From Bartonella sp. HY328 (GTDB lineage Bacteria > Pseudomonadota > Alphaproteobacteria > Rhizobiales > Rhizobiaceae), in assembly GCF_025449335.1 (NCBI RefSeq), contig NZ_CP104884.1, forward strand, positions 124,001 through 188,000: 64,000 nt of DNA, given 5' to 3'. Positions 8,101 to 18,234 of this stretch are shown one piece after another (within the stretch, counting starts at the first letter, position 1; the number at the start of each line of letters is the position of its first letter). The notes under the pieces were generated by a model, which saw only the letters and a program-made list of their open reading frames with translations, ran no database searches and was not told the DNA's origin. The position numbers and the translations under genes were made by a program.

Positions 8101-9285
8101 TTAATGATGATGGAGCGGGTAGCGTAAAAGTGGTACATAGGCAAAAAGCCATAATATAAAAGCAGCGCTCCAAAACAGTGATGACATCATATATTGATAA
8201 TGGACCAAGGGAAAACCATCAATAAGTTGCGGAAGCACACGCATAATACCGGCAAGACAAATTGCAAGAATGCTAAGTTTCGCTTGCCAAGGTATAATCG
8301 TCAAATCACGCCCTGAATGGCGCAAACCAGCAATAATAAGTACTGCCATAACGGCTAGTCCTAGGGTTAAAATTGTCAAAATATGCAAACCAAGATAGGG
8401 GGATATTGATGGATAGAAGCCCGATAAGCCAATTAACAACAATCCAAGACCTGCACTTAAATTGGCCATGAATAAGCATAGAATTTCTGTTTTAAACACT
8501 ACCCGCCCTATAAACCACTCTGCCAACCGATCAAAAAAAGCTGCTGCGGCTGCAAATGCCAAGTAATATTGCATCATTGAATCGGGCAAGAAAAATGCAA
8601 CCACACCATAAAAGGCCGTTAAAAAAGCAGCAAGATTTCGTCGTCCTGGATGCGGGCGATAGGGACTAGATTTACCACTTGGATCAAGAGCAAGATTAAC
8701 AACAACAATATGAATACGCGAAAGCGACAAAGAAAACAAAATTACAAATACTAAAATTTCACTATTAAGCGCGCGGCTTGCAAGCAACACATCTTCATGC
8801 CACCAAGCCCATTTTAAACAAAATTCAACAATAATTAAAATAATCAACCAAATAGCAAATGAGACTGCTCGCGTTTGCCGTTTTTTTATGATTGGTTTTA
8901 GGATAAGAAACAATAAAAGTATTAAAAAAGAAAAATCAAAAAAACTTGCAACAATCATTAAATGATCAACACCAAACAGACCAATTAATCTCGCTGGCAA
9001 CCAAAGAATAAAGAGTAAAAATAAGGTTTTACCATGAACAGGTTTAGTGTTTGTCCATTCGGCAACGGCGGAGGTTAAAAAACCTGAAAGGGCGGATGAA
9101 AAAAAGCCAAAAATCATTTCATGACCGTGCCATTGTTGTGGCACTATATAATCGCTAGCGGGAAAAGATAGCCCATAACCAACAACATAGATAAGCGGCA
9201 TTAATGCTGCATAAATCGCACAAATCGGGAAAAAGAAAAAGACACCTTCGGAAAAAAATGGGCTTTTAAATAGTTTTGCTCTCAT
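8101..9285 (-). CDS. nnrS: NnrS-family heme/copper membrane protein
   Basis: A 394-residue integral membrane protein with about twelve hydrophobic segments. WHGHEMIFGF near residue 52 is the hallmark of NnrS, and the later GLRHSGRDL carries another conserved His. NnrS proteins bind heme and copper and protect cells against nitric oxide in denitrifying alphaproteobacteria. Here the gene follows the ABC ATPase with no gap and its ribosome site (GGAGG) lies inside the ATPase gene's end. No denitrification genes are visible. It is probably co-transcribed with the uptake genes, which suggests a link between an imported ligand and copper or heme handling. Confidence 0.88.
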   Translation of the reverse strand: MRAKLFKSPFFSEGVFFFFPICAIYAALMPLIYVVGYGLSFPASDYIVPQQWHGHEMIFGFFSSALSGFLTSAVAEWTNTKPVHGKTLFLLFILWLPARLIGLFGVDHLMIVASFFDFSFLILLLFLILKPIIKKRQTRAVSFAIWLIILIIVEFCLKWAWWHEDVLLASRALNSEILVFVILFSLSLSRIHIVVVNLALDPSGKSSPYRPHPGRRNLAAFLTAFYGVVAFFLPDSMMQYYLAFAAAAAFFDRLAEWFIGRVVFKTEILCLFMANLSAGLGLLLIGLSGFYPSISPYLGLHILTILTLGLAVMAVLIIAGLRHSGRDLTIIPWQAKLSILAICLAGIMRVLPQLIDGFPLVHYQYMMSSLFWSAAFILWLFAYVPLLRYPLHHH

Positions 9286-10020
9286 CTAAGCCTCCGTCTG
9301 CCCATTAAGCAATGCGCCAAAGGCAGGATCAACACGATAGGCTTCCATCATTTCAAAAATATCATGCTCACTGCGCTCACCTGCAATACCAGCAATATTG
9401 CGCTCGGTTATTATAGTGGCTGGCACATCACCAATTAATAAAAGCCGGTTAGCGATGCGCAAAGCTTCATGGAGATCATGGGTGATAAACAAGCCACAAA
9501 AACCAAGACCTTTTGCTTGTTGAATGATAATGTCTTGTAAATTGCGCCGCAGCCCAATATCAACAGCTGAAAAAGGTTCATCAAAATAGATTATATCAGG
9601 CTTAATGGCCAAAGCTCTTGCAACCGATACTCTTTGGCGCATACCGCCTGATAAAGCGGCGGGATATTTAAGCAAATCATCTTGGCTAAGGCCAACAGCT
9701 GCGGCCATTTTTACGACGATAGCGTGTTTTTCTTGGCGGGATAAATTATTTTTTATACCATAAGCGATATTATCAAAGGTAGTTTTCCAATTTAACAATC
9801 GCGGTTCTTGAAATACCACCGCCTGATGTTGATAATTGCGAATAATTTGACCCTTAGTTGGTTGATGAAGCCCTGCCCCCATCTGCATCAATGTTGTTTT
9901 GCCTATACCAGAGGGGCCAAGAACGGCAACAATTTCACCATCACATATCGAAAAATTTATATTTTCAACAATATTGCGGCCAAGATAGGCAAAAGCAACG
10001 TCTTCAAACAGAAGTTTCAT
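9286..10020 (-). CDS. ABC transporter ATPase, nitrate/sulfonate/taurine type
   Basis: The 244-residue ATPase has Walker A GPSGIGKTT (35-43), the Q-loop VFQEPRLL, the signature LSGGMRQRV and Walker B IIYFDEP. EPRLLPW-like sequence (here EPRLLNW) is typical of the SsuB/TauB/NrtD group. It energises the permease at 10025 four bases upstream. A plausible substrate is a small organic ligand; the family name alone does not prove sulfonate or nitrate. Confidence 0.9.
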   Translation of the reverse strand: MKLLFEDVAFAYLGRNIVENINFSICDGEIVAVLGPSGIGKTTLMQMGAGLHQPTKGQIIRNYQHQAVVFQEPRLLNWKTTFDNIAYGIKNNLSRQEKHAIVVKMAAAVGLSQDDLLKYPAALSGGMRQRVSVARALAIKPDIIYFDEPFSAVDIGLRRNLQDIIIQQAKGLGFCGLFITHDLHEALRIANRLLLIGDVPATIITERNIAGIAGERSEHDIFEMMEAYRVDPAFGALLNGQTEA

Positions 10021-10024
10021 GGCT

Positions 10025-10873
10025 TTAATCCTTCTTTATCGCTACAGTATCGTTTTCGCTTTTCTTTACACCCCATGGCTCGTCAGCATGGCGCCAGTTT
10101 TCCAATAATTCACGGATGGGATGAATAATGCCAAATTCTGTAATCAAAGCAAAAATAACCACCACCATTATAACAGCAGTTACCTTAGGAACATCAAATG
10201 AGGTGCGCGCTTGCGCAAGAATACCGCCCAAACCACCGCTATAACTTAGTAATTCTGCCATAACTGCTACTTTCCACGCACTACCAGCAGAAAGCGACCA
10301 AGCTGGCATGACATGAGCCACCATTTGCGGCAGGGAAATTGTTCGTAAACGCTTAAACCAACCAATGCCAAAAGCACGTGCCATAGCATCAAGATTACGA
10401 TCACGCGTTGCAATTCCTTGTGCGCTACTCATAAAAATTAATGGAAAAGATGCAACGGCAATGGTCATAATCACCGATCCACCTGATGCTTCAAACCAAA
10501 TAATTGCGAGTACAATCCAGCCAATTGGCGGCACACCAAGTAATATTGTGATAATAGGCCGCATAAGGCGCATGGCAGCAAAGGAATAACCGCATAATAA
10601 GCCACCCAAAGTTCCTACCAATGCGCAACATAAAAACCCGCAGACAGATCGCCACGCAGTTAACTGGACTGCTTCAATGAAACTATCTTGTTTAATTAAT
10701 GCAAGTAAGCTTTTAAAGGTTTCCTGCGGCGAAGGCAGCACAAAACTGCCATAAAGCTCATGGGCCAATTGCCATAAAGCTAGAAAACAAAAAAGGCCAG
10801 CAAGGCCGGCAAAGCCTCCCCAAAAATAACGGATAAGCCAAGAGAGATGCGACATAATCCGATAGCGTATCAT
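10025..10873 (-). CDS. ABC transporter permease, SsuC/TauC type
   Basis: A 282-residue membrane protein with about six transmembrane segments and the family's ATPase-docking loop around ARAFGIGWFKRLRTISLPQM. It overlaps the upstream binding-protein gene by four bases and precedes the ATPase by four bases, so the three are translated together. The N-terminal 20 residues precede the first membrane helix. Confidence 0.9.
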   Translation of the reverse strand: MIRYRIMSHLSWLIRYFWGGFAGLAGLFCFLALWQLAHELYGSFVLPSPQETFKSLLALIKQDSFIEAVQLTAWRSVCGFLCCALVGTLGGLLCGYSFAAMRLMRPIITILLGVPPIGWIVLAIIWFEASGGSVIMTIAVASFPLIFMSSAQGIATRDRNLDAMARAFGIGWFKRLRTISLPQMVAHVMPAWSLSAGSAWKVAVMAELLSYSGGLGGILAQARTSFDVPKVTAVIMVVVIFALITEFGIIHPIRELLENWRHADEPWGVKKSENDTVAIKKD

Positions 10874-11868
10874 CCGGCAAAAAAACCATCATCTGGAAGT
10901 TGTCCACCCAAAATATCGGGATTTTTCTTCATTAATATGCCGAATAATTCTTTTAGAGATGATTGACTTTCGCGGCCACTACGAACAACTAGATTACTAT
11001 ATGGTAAGGCTTTAACTATGATATTGCTTGGAAAATCAAGATATTGAGCTGTTTTTTCAGCAGCATCTTGCGGATCTTTCAATATTTTGTCAGTTGCCAC
11101 TTTGAAAATATCATTAAGGCGCTTAATTTTTTTATCGCCATCGTCACCTTCAAAGCCTTTTTTCACTAAAAGACCTGCTTGCGGTAAAATTCTATTACCC
11201 GTCACCTTTTGCCATAAATCTTGAACATTTAACGCACGCACGAGACCATTACGGGCAGTAGCGCTTATAGAAATAGCAGCACTCGCTACCGGCTCAACCA
11301 AGACAGCAGCATCAACGCGCCCCATCATCAACATAGGAATAGCCTCTGCATGGCTGCCAAGATAGCTTATCGTAATTTCACCTTCTGCAATATTGTGAGC
11401 CTCCAATATTGTTTGCGTAACAAGATCCGACATATCGTTTTTTAAGGGGACAGCAAGTTTTTTCCCCTTTAAATCAGCAAGTGATGTAATATTAGCATCC
11501 TTTTGCGCAACAATATATAATAATCCATCGGTTAAAATATTGGCAAGCCGCAGCTTAATACCTCTGTTATAAAGATTAGCGCCACTATAGCTTGGCATAA
11601 TTGCCATATTAATTTTACCCGACGTCAATCCTGCCCGCATCTGATCAGGACTATTCCAAACTTTAAACTGACAATTGGGAATAAGTTCATCAAGCATACC
11701 ATTCGCAATGGCGAAAGCTGGAACAACCGATGGTGCGGCTGGTGGCCCCCAAATAATATTGGCCGAGTTGTCATCATTTGTTTGCGCCCATGCTGAACCA
11801 GCATGGGGCAAATTTAAGGAACTTGCAGCAAAACCCAAAAGAAAACGGCGTCTGTTTGTTTTAAACAT
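10870..11868 (-). CDS. ABC substrate-binding protein, NMT1/SsuA-like, Tat-exported
   Basis: The 332-residue protein starts with a twin-arginine signal (NRRRFLLGFAASS) and a cleavage region near AWAQ. The body has the NMT1/THI5-like layout seen in SsuA, TauA and related binding proteins, for example YIVAQKDANITSLADLKGKK and a later RVDAAVLVEP block. Tat export suggests folding or cofactor binding before secretion. It lies 40 bases after the TonB receptor and overlaps the permease. The usual ligands of this fold are sulfonates, nitrate, pyrimidine precursors or aromatic acids; here the receptor partner points to a scarcer or larger ligand. Confidence 0.87.
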   Translation of the reverse strand: MFKTNRRRFLLGFAASSLNLPHAGSAWAQTNDDNSANIIWGPPAAPSVVPAFAIANGMLDELIPNCQFKVWNSPDQMRAGLTSGKINMAIMPSYSGANLYNRGIKLRLANILTDGLLYIVAQKDANITSLADLKGKKLAVPLKNDMSDLVTQTILEAHNIAEGEITISYLGSHAEAIPMLMMGRVDAAVLVEPVASAAISISATARNGLVRALNVQDLWQKVTGNRILPQAGLLVKKGFEGDDGDKKIKRLNDIFKVATDKILKDPQDAAEKTAQYLDFPSNIIVKALPYSNLVVRSGRESQSSLKELFGILMKKNPDILGGQLPDDGFFAG

Positions 11869-11908
11869 GATATTCTATTCTCCTTCGCGTTTAACTACTG
11901 CTAATTAT

Positions 11909-14161
11909 TTAAAACGATGCTTTAATACCAGCGAAAAAACCCCGACCATCACCTGGAAGGAATACTGCTTGATCTGGCCTAATGCGATCTGTAACAATTG
12001 TAGAAGAAGCATAGGTCTTATCAAATAGATTTGTGATTTCGCCAAATATTTTTAAAGTTTTATTGATTTGATATTCGCTGCGCAAATCAACAATTGCATA
12101 GGCATCATTATAAAGTGTATTCATATTATCAACGGGCGTTTTGCTTGGCAGCCACCGAACATTAGTTTGAATAACCCATTCGTCCTTTGGTTGATATTGA
12201 ACCATAGCATTGATAATATGCAGCGGTGCGCCAGCTAAATAATTATTGCCGCGTTGTGCATCATCATGAAAGCGAAAGTTTTGGTATGTATAAACCAAAC
12301 GTCCAGACAACTGACTGGTAAATTGTGCACCAAGCCCAATATCTATACCAAAGTGGCGTGTATCCTTAGCATTAACAGCTGCAAGAGGCACTCCAGTAGG
12401 ATCGCGAGAGTTTAATAATTCATTATCAACCCATGAATAATAGCTGGATAAATCGAAGGAGAAGCGATCAAACCGACCACGCCAACCAGCTTCTACCGTT
12501 GTTGCCTTTTGTGCATCAAGATCAGGTGTTGCAAAACTAGCATAGGATGCGAAAGGCGTTGCTGGGTTAGGTCGACCAGCACTCGAATTTGGCGTGCCAT
12601 TAATAGTTGCGATAAGATCATCTTGGCTTGGTGGCTCAAAATTATGACTAACAGCTACATAAGCAGTTTGCTCATCAGAAATTTCGTAACTAAGGGCAAG
12701 AGCTGGACTCCAGCCAGAATAGCTATGCTTATAACTTGTATCGGTTGCATCAACGGCACCATTTGGTAAAAGCCGGTTTGGCATACGAGGATCATAAGCA
12801 ATAGTTGGCCGTTTTAGCCCATCATAACGATCATCATTATTGCGAGTAGCATGCGCATAAGAGATAGATGGCGACAATGTCCATTTTTGCGCAATTGGCA
12901 CATTTAAACCAGCAAACAATGATAAGGTTGTAGAATCTAAATCATTGGCACCAAATTTTGCACCTTTTTTGCCTGATTGATTAAGATAGTAATCGCGTTC
13001 CATAGAACCCGTTGCATAAAGCAATGACAACTCTAAAAGTGGTAAGGCTTTGGTTTCATCTGGATTATAGGAATAATGCGCAAGAGCGGTAAAATCACCG
13101 CTTTTCGATTGTCGCACCCCTCCGGTAATTGGATACCTGAAAGTATCATCACTATAGCTATAACTAAAAGCCACATCAAAAAGATGCGCGTCCATTTCAA
13201 AACTGGTACGATTACCAATAAGATATTGAGTTGCTTCGCGCTTTGGCCGATCACGCCAAACATTGGGGCCCGGATTAATGGCCCCATTTGGCGTTAAAGT
13301 AGGTCCAGCCCAGATTGCCTTGGGGCGGGTTTTAAGTGTAGCTTTATTGACTGGCCCAGCAACATCAAAATCAAGGTCGGTATAACCTGCGAAAAAACGA
13401 GTTGTTACTCTATCATTGATACGAAAACCAAAATTACCGCTAATGCTCGTTCGCTCTGAAGCATTATAATCACGAAACCCATCGCGCTTACTATGATCGG
13501 CTTGTATAAAGCCATCAAAATTATCTTTGGCAAAACCAAATTGGCCACCAAAATTATATTGACCAAAACTACCACCACTTGCGGTCAAGCTTGCGCCTTG
13601 CTGGCTTAAACCTGTCGGGGACACCATATTTATAGCACCGCCAAGTACTGTTGCACCGATGCGATTTGCCATATACCCGCGGTAAGCCTCGATAGATTGT
13701 GCTTGGCTAGGATTAGCAAGCCCAACAATATAAGATCCATCGGCGCGATTGAGCGGCAAGCCATTTTGCAGCATTAAAATACCGCGCTCCACTGGATTTT
13801 GTTGTAGGCCAGAGCCACGAATTTGAATACGTGGCTGGTCGTTACCACCAAAGAAATTTTGAATAACCACACCTGGCACCTGCTCTAATGCACGTGACAA
13901 TGTAAGATTGGCTGATGTTGGCATATCATCTTGCGACACAAGATTAACGCCGCCTGGCATTGCTTGGAAACGACGTTCAACCTCAGCTTCACTACTATTG
14001 CTACCATCAATAACGATAGCATCAAGAATGATTGGTGCACCGGGACTAGCGGTTTGCGCCGTTGCTAAGCCTGTTGACAATAATAATACAGTTAAACTTG
14101 TGGCAAATAACGATTTTTGGCCAAAATGGGTTTTTGAGCCTTGCTTGATGAAATGAGGCAC
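11909..14161 (-). CDS. TonB-dependent outer-membrane receptor
   Basis: A 750-residue receptor. Residues 1-36 form a signal peptide, ILDAIVIDG is a TonB box, and the plug contains LSRALEQVPGVVI and PRIQIRGSG. The barrel ends with a terminal aromatic residue (KASF). The start is a GTG at 14161 with GGAG about 8 bases upstream; there is no better ATG nearby. It is the first gene of the operon with the NMT1-type ABC transporter and NnrS. It differs clearly from the receptors at 25316 and 27601. The ligand is unknown. Confidence 0.92.
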   Translation of the reverse strand: MPHFIKQGSKTHFGQKSLFATSLTVLLLSTGLATAQTASPGAPIILDAIVIDGSNSSEAEVERRFQAMPGGVNLVSQDDMPTSANLTLSRALEQVPGVVIQNFFGGNDQPRIQIRGSGLQQNPVERGILMLQNGLPLNRADGSYIVGLANPSQAQSIEAYRGYMANRIGATVLGGAINMVSPTGLSQQGASLTASGGSFGQYNFGGQFGFAKDNFDGFIQADHSKRDGFRDYNASERTSISGNFGFRINDRVTTRFFAGYTDLDFDVAGPVNKATLKTRPKAIWAGPTLTPNGAINPGPNVWRDRPKREATQYLIGNRTSFEMDAHLFDVAFSYSYSDDTFRYPITGGVRQSKSGDFTALAHYSYNPDETKALPLLELSLLYATGSMERDYYLNQSGKKGAKFGANDLDSTTLSLFAGLNVPIAQKWTLSPSISYAHATRNNDDRYDGLKRPTIAYDPRMPNRLLPNGAVDATDTSYKHSYSGWSPALALSYEISDEQTAYVAVSHNFEPPSQDDLIATINGTPNSSAGRPNPATPFASYASFATPDLDAQKATTVEAGWRGRFDRFSFDLSSYYSWVDNELLNSRDPTGVPLAAVNAKDTRHFGIDIGLGAQFTSQLSGRLVYTYQNFRFHDDAQRGNNYLAGAPLHIINAMVQYQPKDEWVIQTNVRWLPSKTPVDNMNTLYNDAYAIVDLRSEYQINKTLKIFGEITNLFDKTYASSTIVTDRIRPDQAVFLPGDGRGFFAGIKASF

Positions 14162-14937
14162 CCCTACTCTCCTTACCTACAAAACTATTTGCAAAAATGG
14201 AATGAATAAAATGGACATATTTCCAAATTAAACGAGGTAACACATCACTTACGCATCGACCGATTTTGCAAACTTTTACCGATAATGACATCAAACTTTC
14301 CCTCAAAAGCCCGTCGCGATTAGCGGCAAAATTTTAATTAAAACAATAATCTTAAACTCTATTTTGTCTTTTTATTAAAATAGTTGTATTTTTTTCTCAA
14401 CAAATAATACAAGCTCTTAAACATAAAAAAATGTGCCAAAAAAGCGCATGTTATTAATTGTACACAAAATTAGACTATATTTTAACATGTGTATGCTTAT
14501 GAATTGATTTATTTCAATTTTTAATAAATTAGTGTTTTTTGTTAGATATATAGTAGCGGATTTAGTGTCTAAAGCCCAGTATTTAGCTATTGTTAGCTTT
14601 TCAAACTCTCAATATATCATGTATTAATGAGTTTTTTATTTGTTACCCAAACTTCTTTTAGCTCAAGTCAATTTTTAAACTTGATGCTGCTTAATGGCCA
14701 CTTATTATTTGCGTGGTCGTGCGCAAAGATTAATAGCTACCACTTCGGGCTATTGATCTTCTAAGCTACGAATGGTCGCTTTCAATGTAAATGTTTAAGC
14801 TTGGGTTCTACTATCCTAAGTGTGTAAAAAATATACTTATTGATGAATATCTTATCTTCAATTAATGAAAAAATTGGAATTTGAAAAGCAGCTAGAAAAG
14901 CTACTGCTTTATCTGTACCAATCTTTGCCAAGGGTAC
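14162..14937. other. Long intergenic region without a recognised gene
   Basis: This AT-rich stretch contains the promoter region of the receptor ending at 14161. I found no TPP-type or cobalamin-type riboswitch, no tRNA and no convincing frame. Confidence 0.5.
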
Positions 14938-15040
14938 TAGAGCGTTTTCGAAAAGTGTGAAGCGGTTTTTGGACAAAAAACGCGTCGTAAACAATGCATT
15001 AGAGCGCCGATCTGATCCAATCAGATCGAAATGCGCTCTA
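14938..15040 (+). repeat. Palindromic intergenic repeat, copy 1 (103 bp)
   Basis: One of three copies (others at 51811 and 56615). The element begins TAGAGCGTTTTCGAAAAGTG, continues with a conserved tract (AAGCGGTTTTTGGACAAAAA, then GTAAACAAT) and ends in a large hairpin. GATCTGAT (15009-15016) pairs with ATCAGATC (15020-15027), flanked by AGAGCGC and GCGCTCT. Size and architecture recall the Bru-RS repeats of Brucella. An open frame across it (14782-15171) is not a gene. Confidence 0.85.
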
Positions 15041-15177
15041 AGGCGCAAAAAAGCTATCGATTTTAAAAGCCTCATCGTTTTTTTGTTTTGGCAAGTGTTG
15101 CAATATCCACTAAAAACTTTGAGGGTGGACTGAGCTATAATCGGCGGTTGAATAAAAATAGTATCAACCAATGAGCG

Positions 15178-15957
15178 TTATGTAACGATATTTTTAATAT
15201 AACTTATTTTTTTTCCTTCAATTTCAAAAATACTAATCGAAGTTGAATAAAGTTTGGTTAGAATATCTTCGGTCATTACGTTTTGTGTAGTACCGTGACA
15301 GAGCATACAACCATCTTTAATCATTAGGACTTCATCGGCAATCTCAAATGCCTGGTCGGGATGGTGGGTTGTAAAAATGATGGTTTTACCTAGCTTTTTT
15401 AGTTTTGCTAATATGGCTATAACATGAAACTGATTATAAAAATCAAGGCTTGCTGTTGGCTCATCAAGAACGATAATATCAGCGTTTTGCATCAGAGCAC
15501 GAGCAATGAGTACTAACTGTTTTTGTCCCCCACTTAAGTTAGCATATTCTTTTTGCCCAAGATGGGCTATATTGAGTTCATGAAGTATTGCATGGGCTTT
15601 TTCACAATCTTTGGCATTTGGTTGTGCAAATAAACCCAATTGTGCAGCTTTTCCCATAATTACCATTTGTAGAACACTGAAGGAAAACCCTGATTGTCCA
15701 TGTTGAGGAACATAAGACAAACTATTAGCACGTTGTCTAAGACTCATCATGGTAATATTTTCACCAGCAATAAAAATATCACCATTTATTGCTTTTTGTA
15801 AGCCGAGCAGTGTTTTTAACAAAGTGCTTTTACCTTCACCATTGGCACCAAGTATACAAAGCACATTACCTTGTTTGAGTTGAAAATTAATATCTTTACA
15901 AATGATTTTATTATTATAGCCAACAATAAGATTTTTGACATCAATAAAATTATGCAT
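15178..15957 (-). CDS. FecE/FhuC-type iron-chelate ABC ATPase
   Basis: The 259-residue ATPase has Walker A GANGEGKST (37-45), signature LSGGQKQLV, and Walker B DIIVLDEPTA. The overall layout is that of the siderophore/cobalamin group. Its start codon directly follows the permease stop. Together with the genes at 15958 and 16968 it forms a complete importer for an iron chelate or related ligand. Confidence 0.92.
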   Translation of the reverse strand: MHNFIDVKNLIVGYNNKIICKDINFQLKQGNVLCILGANGEGKSTLLKTLLGLQKAINGDIFIAGENITMMSLRQRANSLSYVPQHGQSGFSFSVLQMVIMGKAAQLGLFAQPNAKDCEKAHAILHELNIAHLGQKEYANLSGGQKQLVLIARALMQNADIIVLDEPTASLDFYNQFHVIAILAKLKKLGKTIIFTTHHPDQAFEIADEVLMIKDGCMLCHGTTQNVMTEDILTKLYSTSISIFEIEGKKISYIKNIVT

Positions 15958-16971
15958 TTATTTTCCCCTTATTAACAACCAAATAAATATTGGTGCGCCA
16001 ATAATTGCAGTTAAAATACCAAGGGGAATTTCTGTTGATGCCAATGAACGAGCACAACTATCGACAATAAGCAAAAAAATAGCGCCAACAAAAGCTGAAG
16101 TCGGGCCAACCCTGCCAAAACTTGGGCCAACAATCATCCTACTGATATGAGGAACAACCAAACCAACCCAGCCAATAATGCCAGCAATAGAGACGGCGAT
16201 AGAGGTCAGTAGTGTTGCACAGATAATTGTTATTAAACGAATTCGCCCAGTATGTATACCAAGTGTTTTGGCTTCCTCTTCGCCAATAGTCATCACATCA
16301 ATACGAAATCGCAAGCTAACCAGCAATATTATACCAATAATAAAAAATGGCGATATAATCAAAATATTATCAAGTTGAACGCGGCTTAAGCTACCCAAAA
16401 GCCAAAAAGTTATTATCGGTAATTTTTCATAAGGGTCGCCGATAATTTTAAGTAATGATACCCCAGCACCAAAAAGGCTTCCCACAACAATCCCTGCCAA
16501 GACCAGTACTAAAGTTACGTCACGGCGCGGTACCATATGGGCAATGATTAATACAATGCAAACCGCACCAATACCGCCTAAAAATGCGCCCATTTGAATG
16601 GCAACAATGCTCATAGAGCCAATGATAGCAAGACAGGCACCAAAAGCCGCACCCGATGATACAGCTAAAATGTCCGGTGACACTAAAGGATTGCGAAAAA
16701 TGCTTTGGTAAGCAGCCCCAGCACAAGAAAAAGCTGCACCAATTAAAATTGCAGCTAAAATACGGGGCGCCCGAATTTTTTCAATCACAAGAATGACAGC
16801 TTCATCAGGCTTTATAGTACCCAAAACGCGCCAGCTTATCCATTCCAAAAAATTAGTCATTGAAACTGGATAAGCGCCAATTTTCAAATTGGATAGCACA
16901 AGTAAAAATAAAATAATTGGTAATCCGATCCACTGGAACAAAGCAGAATTTAAAATTGAACTAGATGTCAT
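15958..16971 (-). CDS. FecCD/BtuC-family iron-chelate permease
   Basis: A 337-residue permease with about ten hydrophobic segments. Family blocks include RAPRILAAILIGAAFSCAGA, RNPLVSPDILAVSSGAA and GLVVPHISRM. The gene overlaps the binding protein by four bases. It would form a homodimer, since only one permease gene is present in this set. Confidence 0.93.
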   Translation of the reverse strand: MTSSSILNSALFQWIGLPIILFLLVLSNLKIGAYPVSMTNFLEWISWRVLGTIKPDEAVILVIEKIRAPRILAAILIGAAFSCAGAAYQSIFRNPLVSPDILAVSSGAAFGACLAIIGSMSIVAIQMGAFLGGIGAVCIVLIIAHMVPRRDVTLVLVLAGIVVGSLFGAGVSLLKIIGDPYEKLPIITFWLLGSLSRVQLDNILIISPFFIIGIILLVSLRFRIDVMTIGEEEAKTLGIHTGRIRLITIICATLLTSIAVSIAGIIGWVGLVVPHISRMIVGPSFGRVGPTSAFVGAIFLLIVDSCARSLASTEIPLGILTAIIGAPIFIWLLIRGK

Positions 16972-18014
16972 TGTGAATTGCCATATCTAACCGATGTCTT
17001 GCCAAGCAACTCATCCAACTCATTATCTGATAGTTTAACATGGTAAAATAACTCGTAAAATTCAGTAGTCGTAGCTCTCATATCAATGTGGTAACTATCG
17101 CCATGAATAATATTTGCAAGCCACATGACACCAATAATACGATTGACTGAAGGAGGGACATCAATCCAACTATAAGGAAGTGAAGGCGCTAAATAAACAT
17201 TTTGGTTTTTTACCGCCCGCAAATGTTGCCATAAAGGGTCACTCTTGATCGTTTGCATAAATTGTGGATTTGATGCAATAATAATATCTGGGTCCAATGC
17301 CAAGATATTGTCCATGGATAACTGCAAAATTCCTTGGCTTCCAACTTCAGAGCCAATAACATTTATGGCGCCGGCACGCTCGATAACTTCAGCGTGGATG
17401 GAGCCGCTACGTCCTGTTTCTTTTCCATCTGCTCCCCGCGCATAATAAATGCTTGGACGTTTACTTAAAGGTATAGAGTCAATAATTTTTTTAAGGCTAT
17501 CCATATGGTCTTCTAACCATTGTGCGCGTTTTTCTCCTGCATCGCCTTGATTAATCGCATTGCCAATTAACCGATAAGCATTAGGTAAATTATCTAAATT
17601 GCCGTTTAATAAAACATATGGAATATTAGTGCGCGTGCGCATCATTTGCGCTAAATCAATATCCATTTTACCTATATTACCAATATCAATAACAAGATCA
17701 GGCTTTGCCAATAAAAAGCGCTCAATATTAGCCTCATTCCCAACTCGGCCCCCAAGTGAACCAATAACTGGTAGTTCACTTGCGGGCTTTCCAAGGAATT
17801 GGCGGCGTGCTTCGCCAATTTCACTTGGCCAGCCAATCATGAGTTCAGGAGCAAGAGTGTAAAGAAAAACACTTGCAGGTGGCCCTGCAGCCGCAATTTT
17901 TTCTATATTGTCTGGAACCTTGACCGTAAAACCTGTTGCATCTAACACCTCACCGCTTATTGCAAGCGTTGGCGCCACAAACAAAAATACCCATAAAAAA
18001 CGCAAAATGCCCAT
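16968..18014 (-). CDS. Periplasmic iron-chelate binding protein (FecB/BtuF fold)
   Basis: The 348-residue protein has an N-terminal hydrophobic signal segment and a class III binding-protein body. ERFLLAKPDLVIDIG and ILALDPDIIIASNP are the two typical 'pondering' blocks. The segment IYYARGADGKETGRSGSIHA is found in the variant group that also has homologues annotated for iron or cobalt chelates. The gene is the first of the minus-strand trio and is divergent from the receptor at 18235. Confidence 0.9.
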   Translation of the reverse strand: MGILRFLWVFLFVAPTLAISGEVLDATGFTVKVPDNIEKIAAAGPPASVFLYTLAPELMIGWPSEIGEARRQFLGKPASELPVIGSLGGRVGNEANIERFLLAKPDLVIDIGNIGKMDIDLAQMMRTRTNIPYVLLNGNLDNLPNAYRLIGNAINQGDAGEKRAQWLEDHMDSLKKIIDSIPLSKRPSIYYARGADGKETGRSGSIHAEVIERAGAINVIGSEVGSQGILQLSMDNILALDPDIIIASNPQFMQTIKSDPLWQHLRAVKNQNVYLAPSLPYSWIDVPPSVNRIIGVMWLANIIHGDSYHIDMRATTTEFYELFYHVKLSDNELDELLGKTSVRYGNSQ

Positions 18015-18234
18015 AATAAAACTCTCGAAAAAAATATATTTACAGTGCTTCTAAAATACATTACGGTATATAGATAAACTACATAACGGTTTATAATTCA
18101 AGTAGCCATGAAGGTTTATTATAAAATTTAAAACTTTTGCCATGCGGATTTGGTCTGGGCAAAGGATGGATTTTTGCGACCTTTTTTAGCTGAATAGTGC
18201 ACTTAATAGTATTTTTCCTGGAGGGGTCTTGGAA
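18015..18234. promoter_or_regulatory. Divergent promoter region
   Basis: The 220 bases between the binding protein (minus) and the receptor (plus) must hold both promoters. I could not identify a Fur, Irr or RirA site with confidence. GGAGGGG at 18220-18226 serves the receptor. Confidence 0.5.

Noticed and set aside
14162..14340. Possible TPP riboswitch before the NMT1-type transporter operon
   Set aside because: None of the conserved TPP elements is present on either strand.
14782..15171. A 129-codon open frame on the minus strand
   Set aside because: About a third of it is palindromic repeat copy 1; it has no family motif and no supported start.
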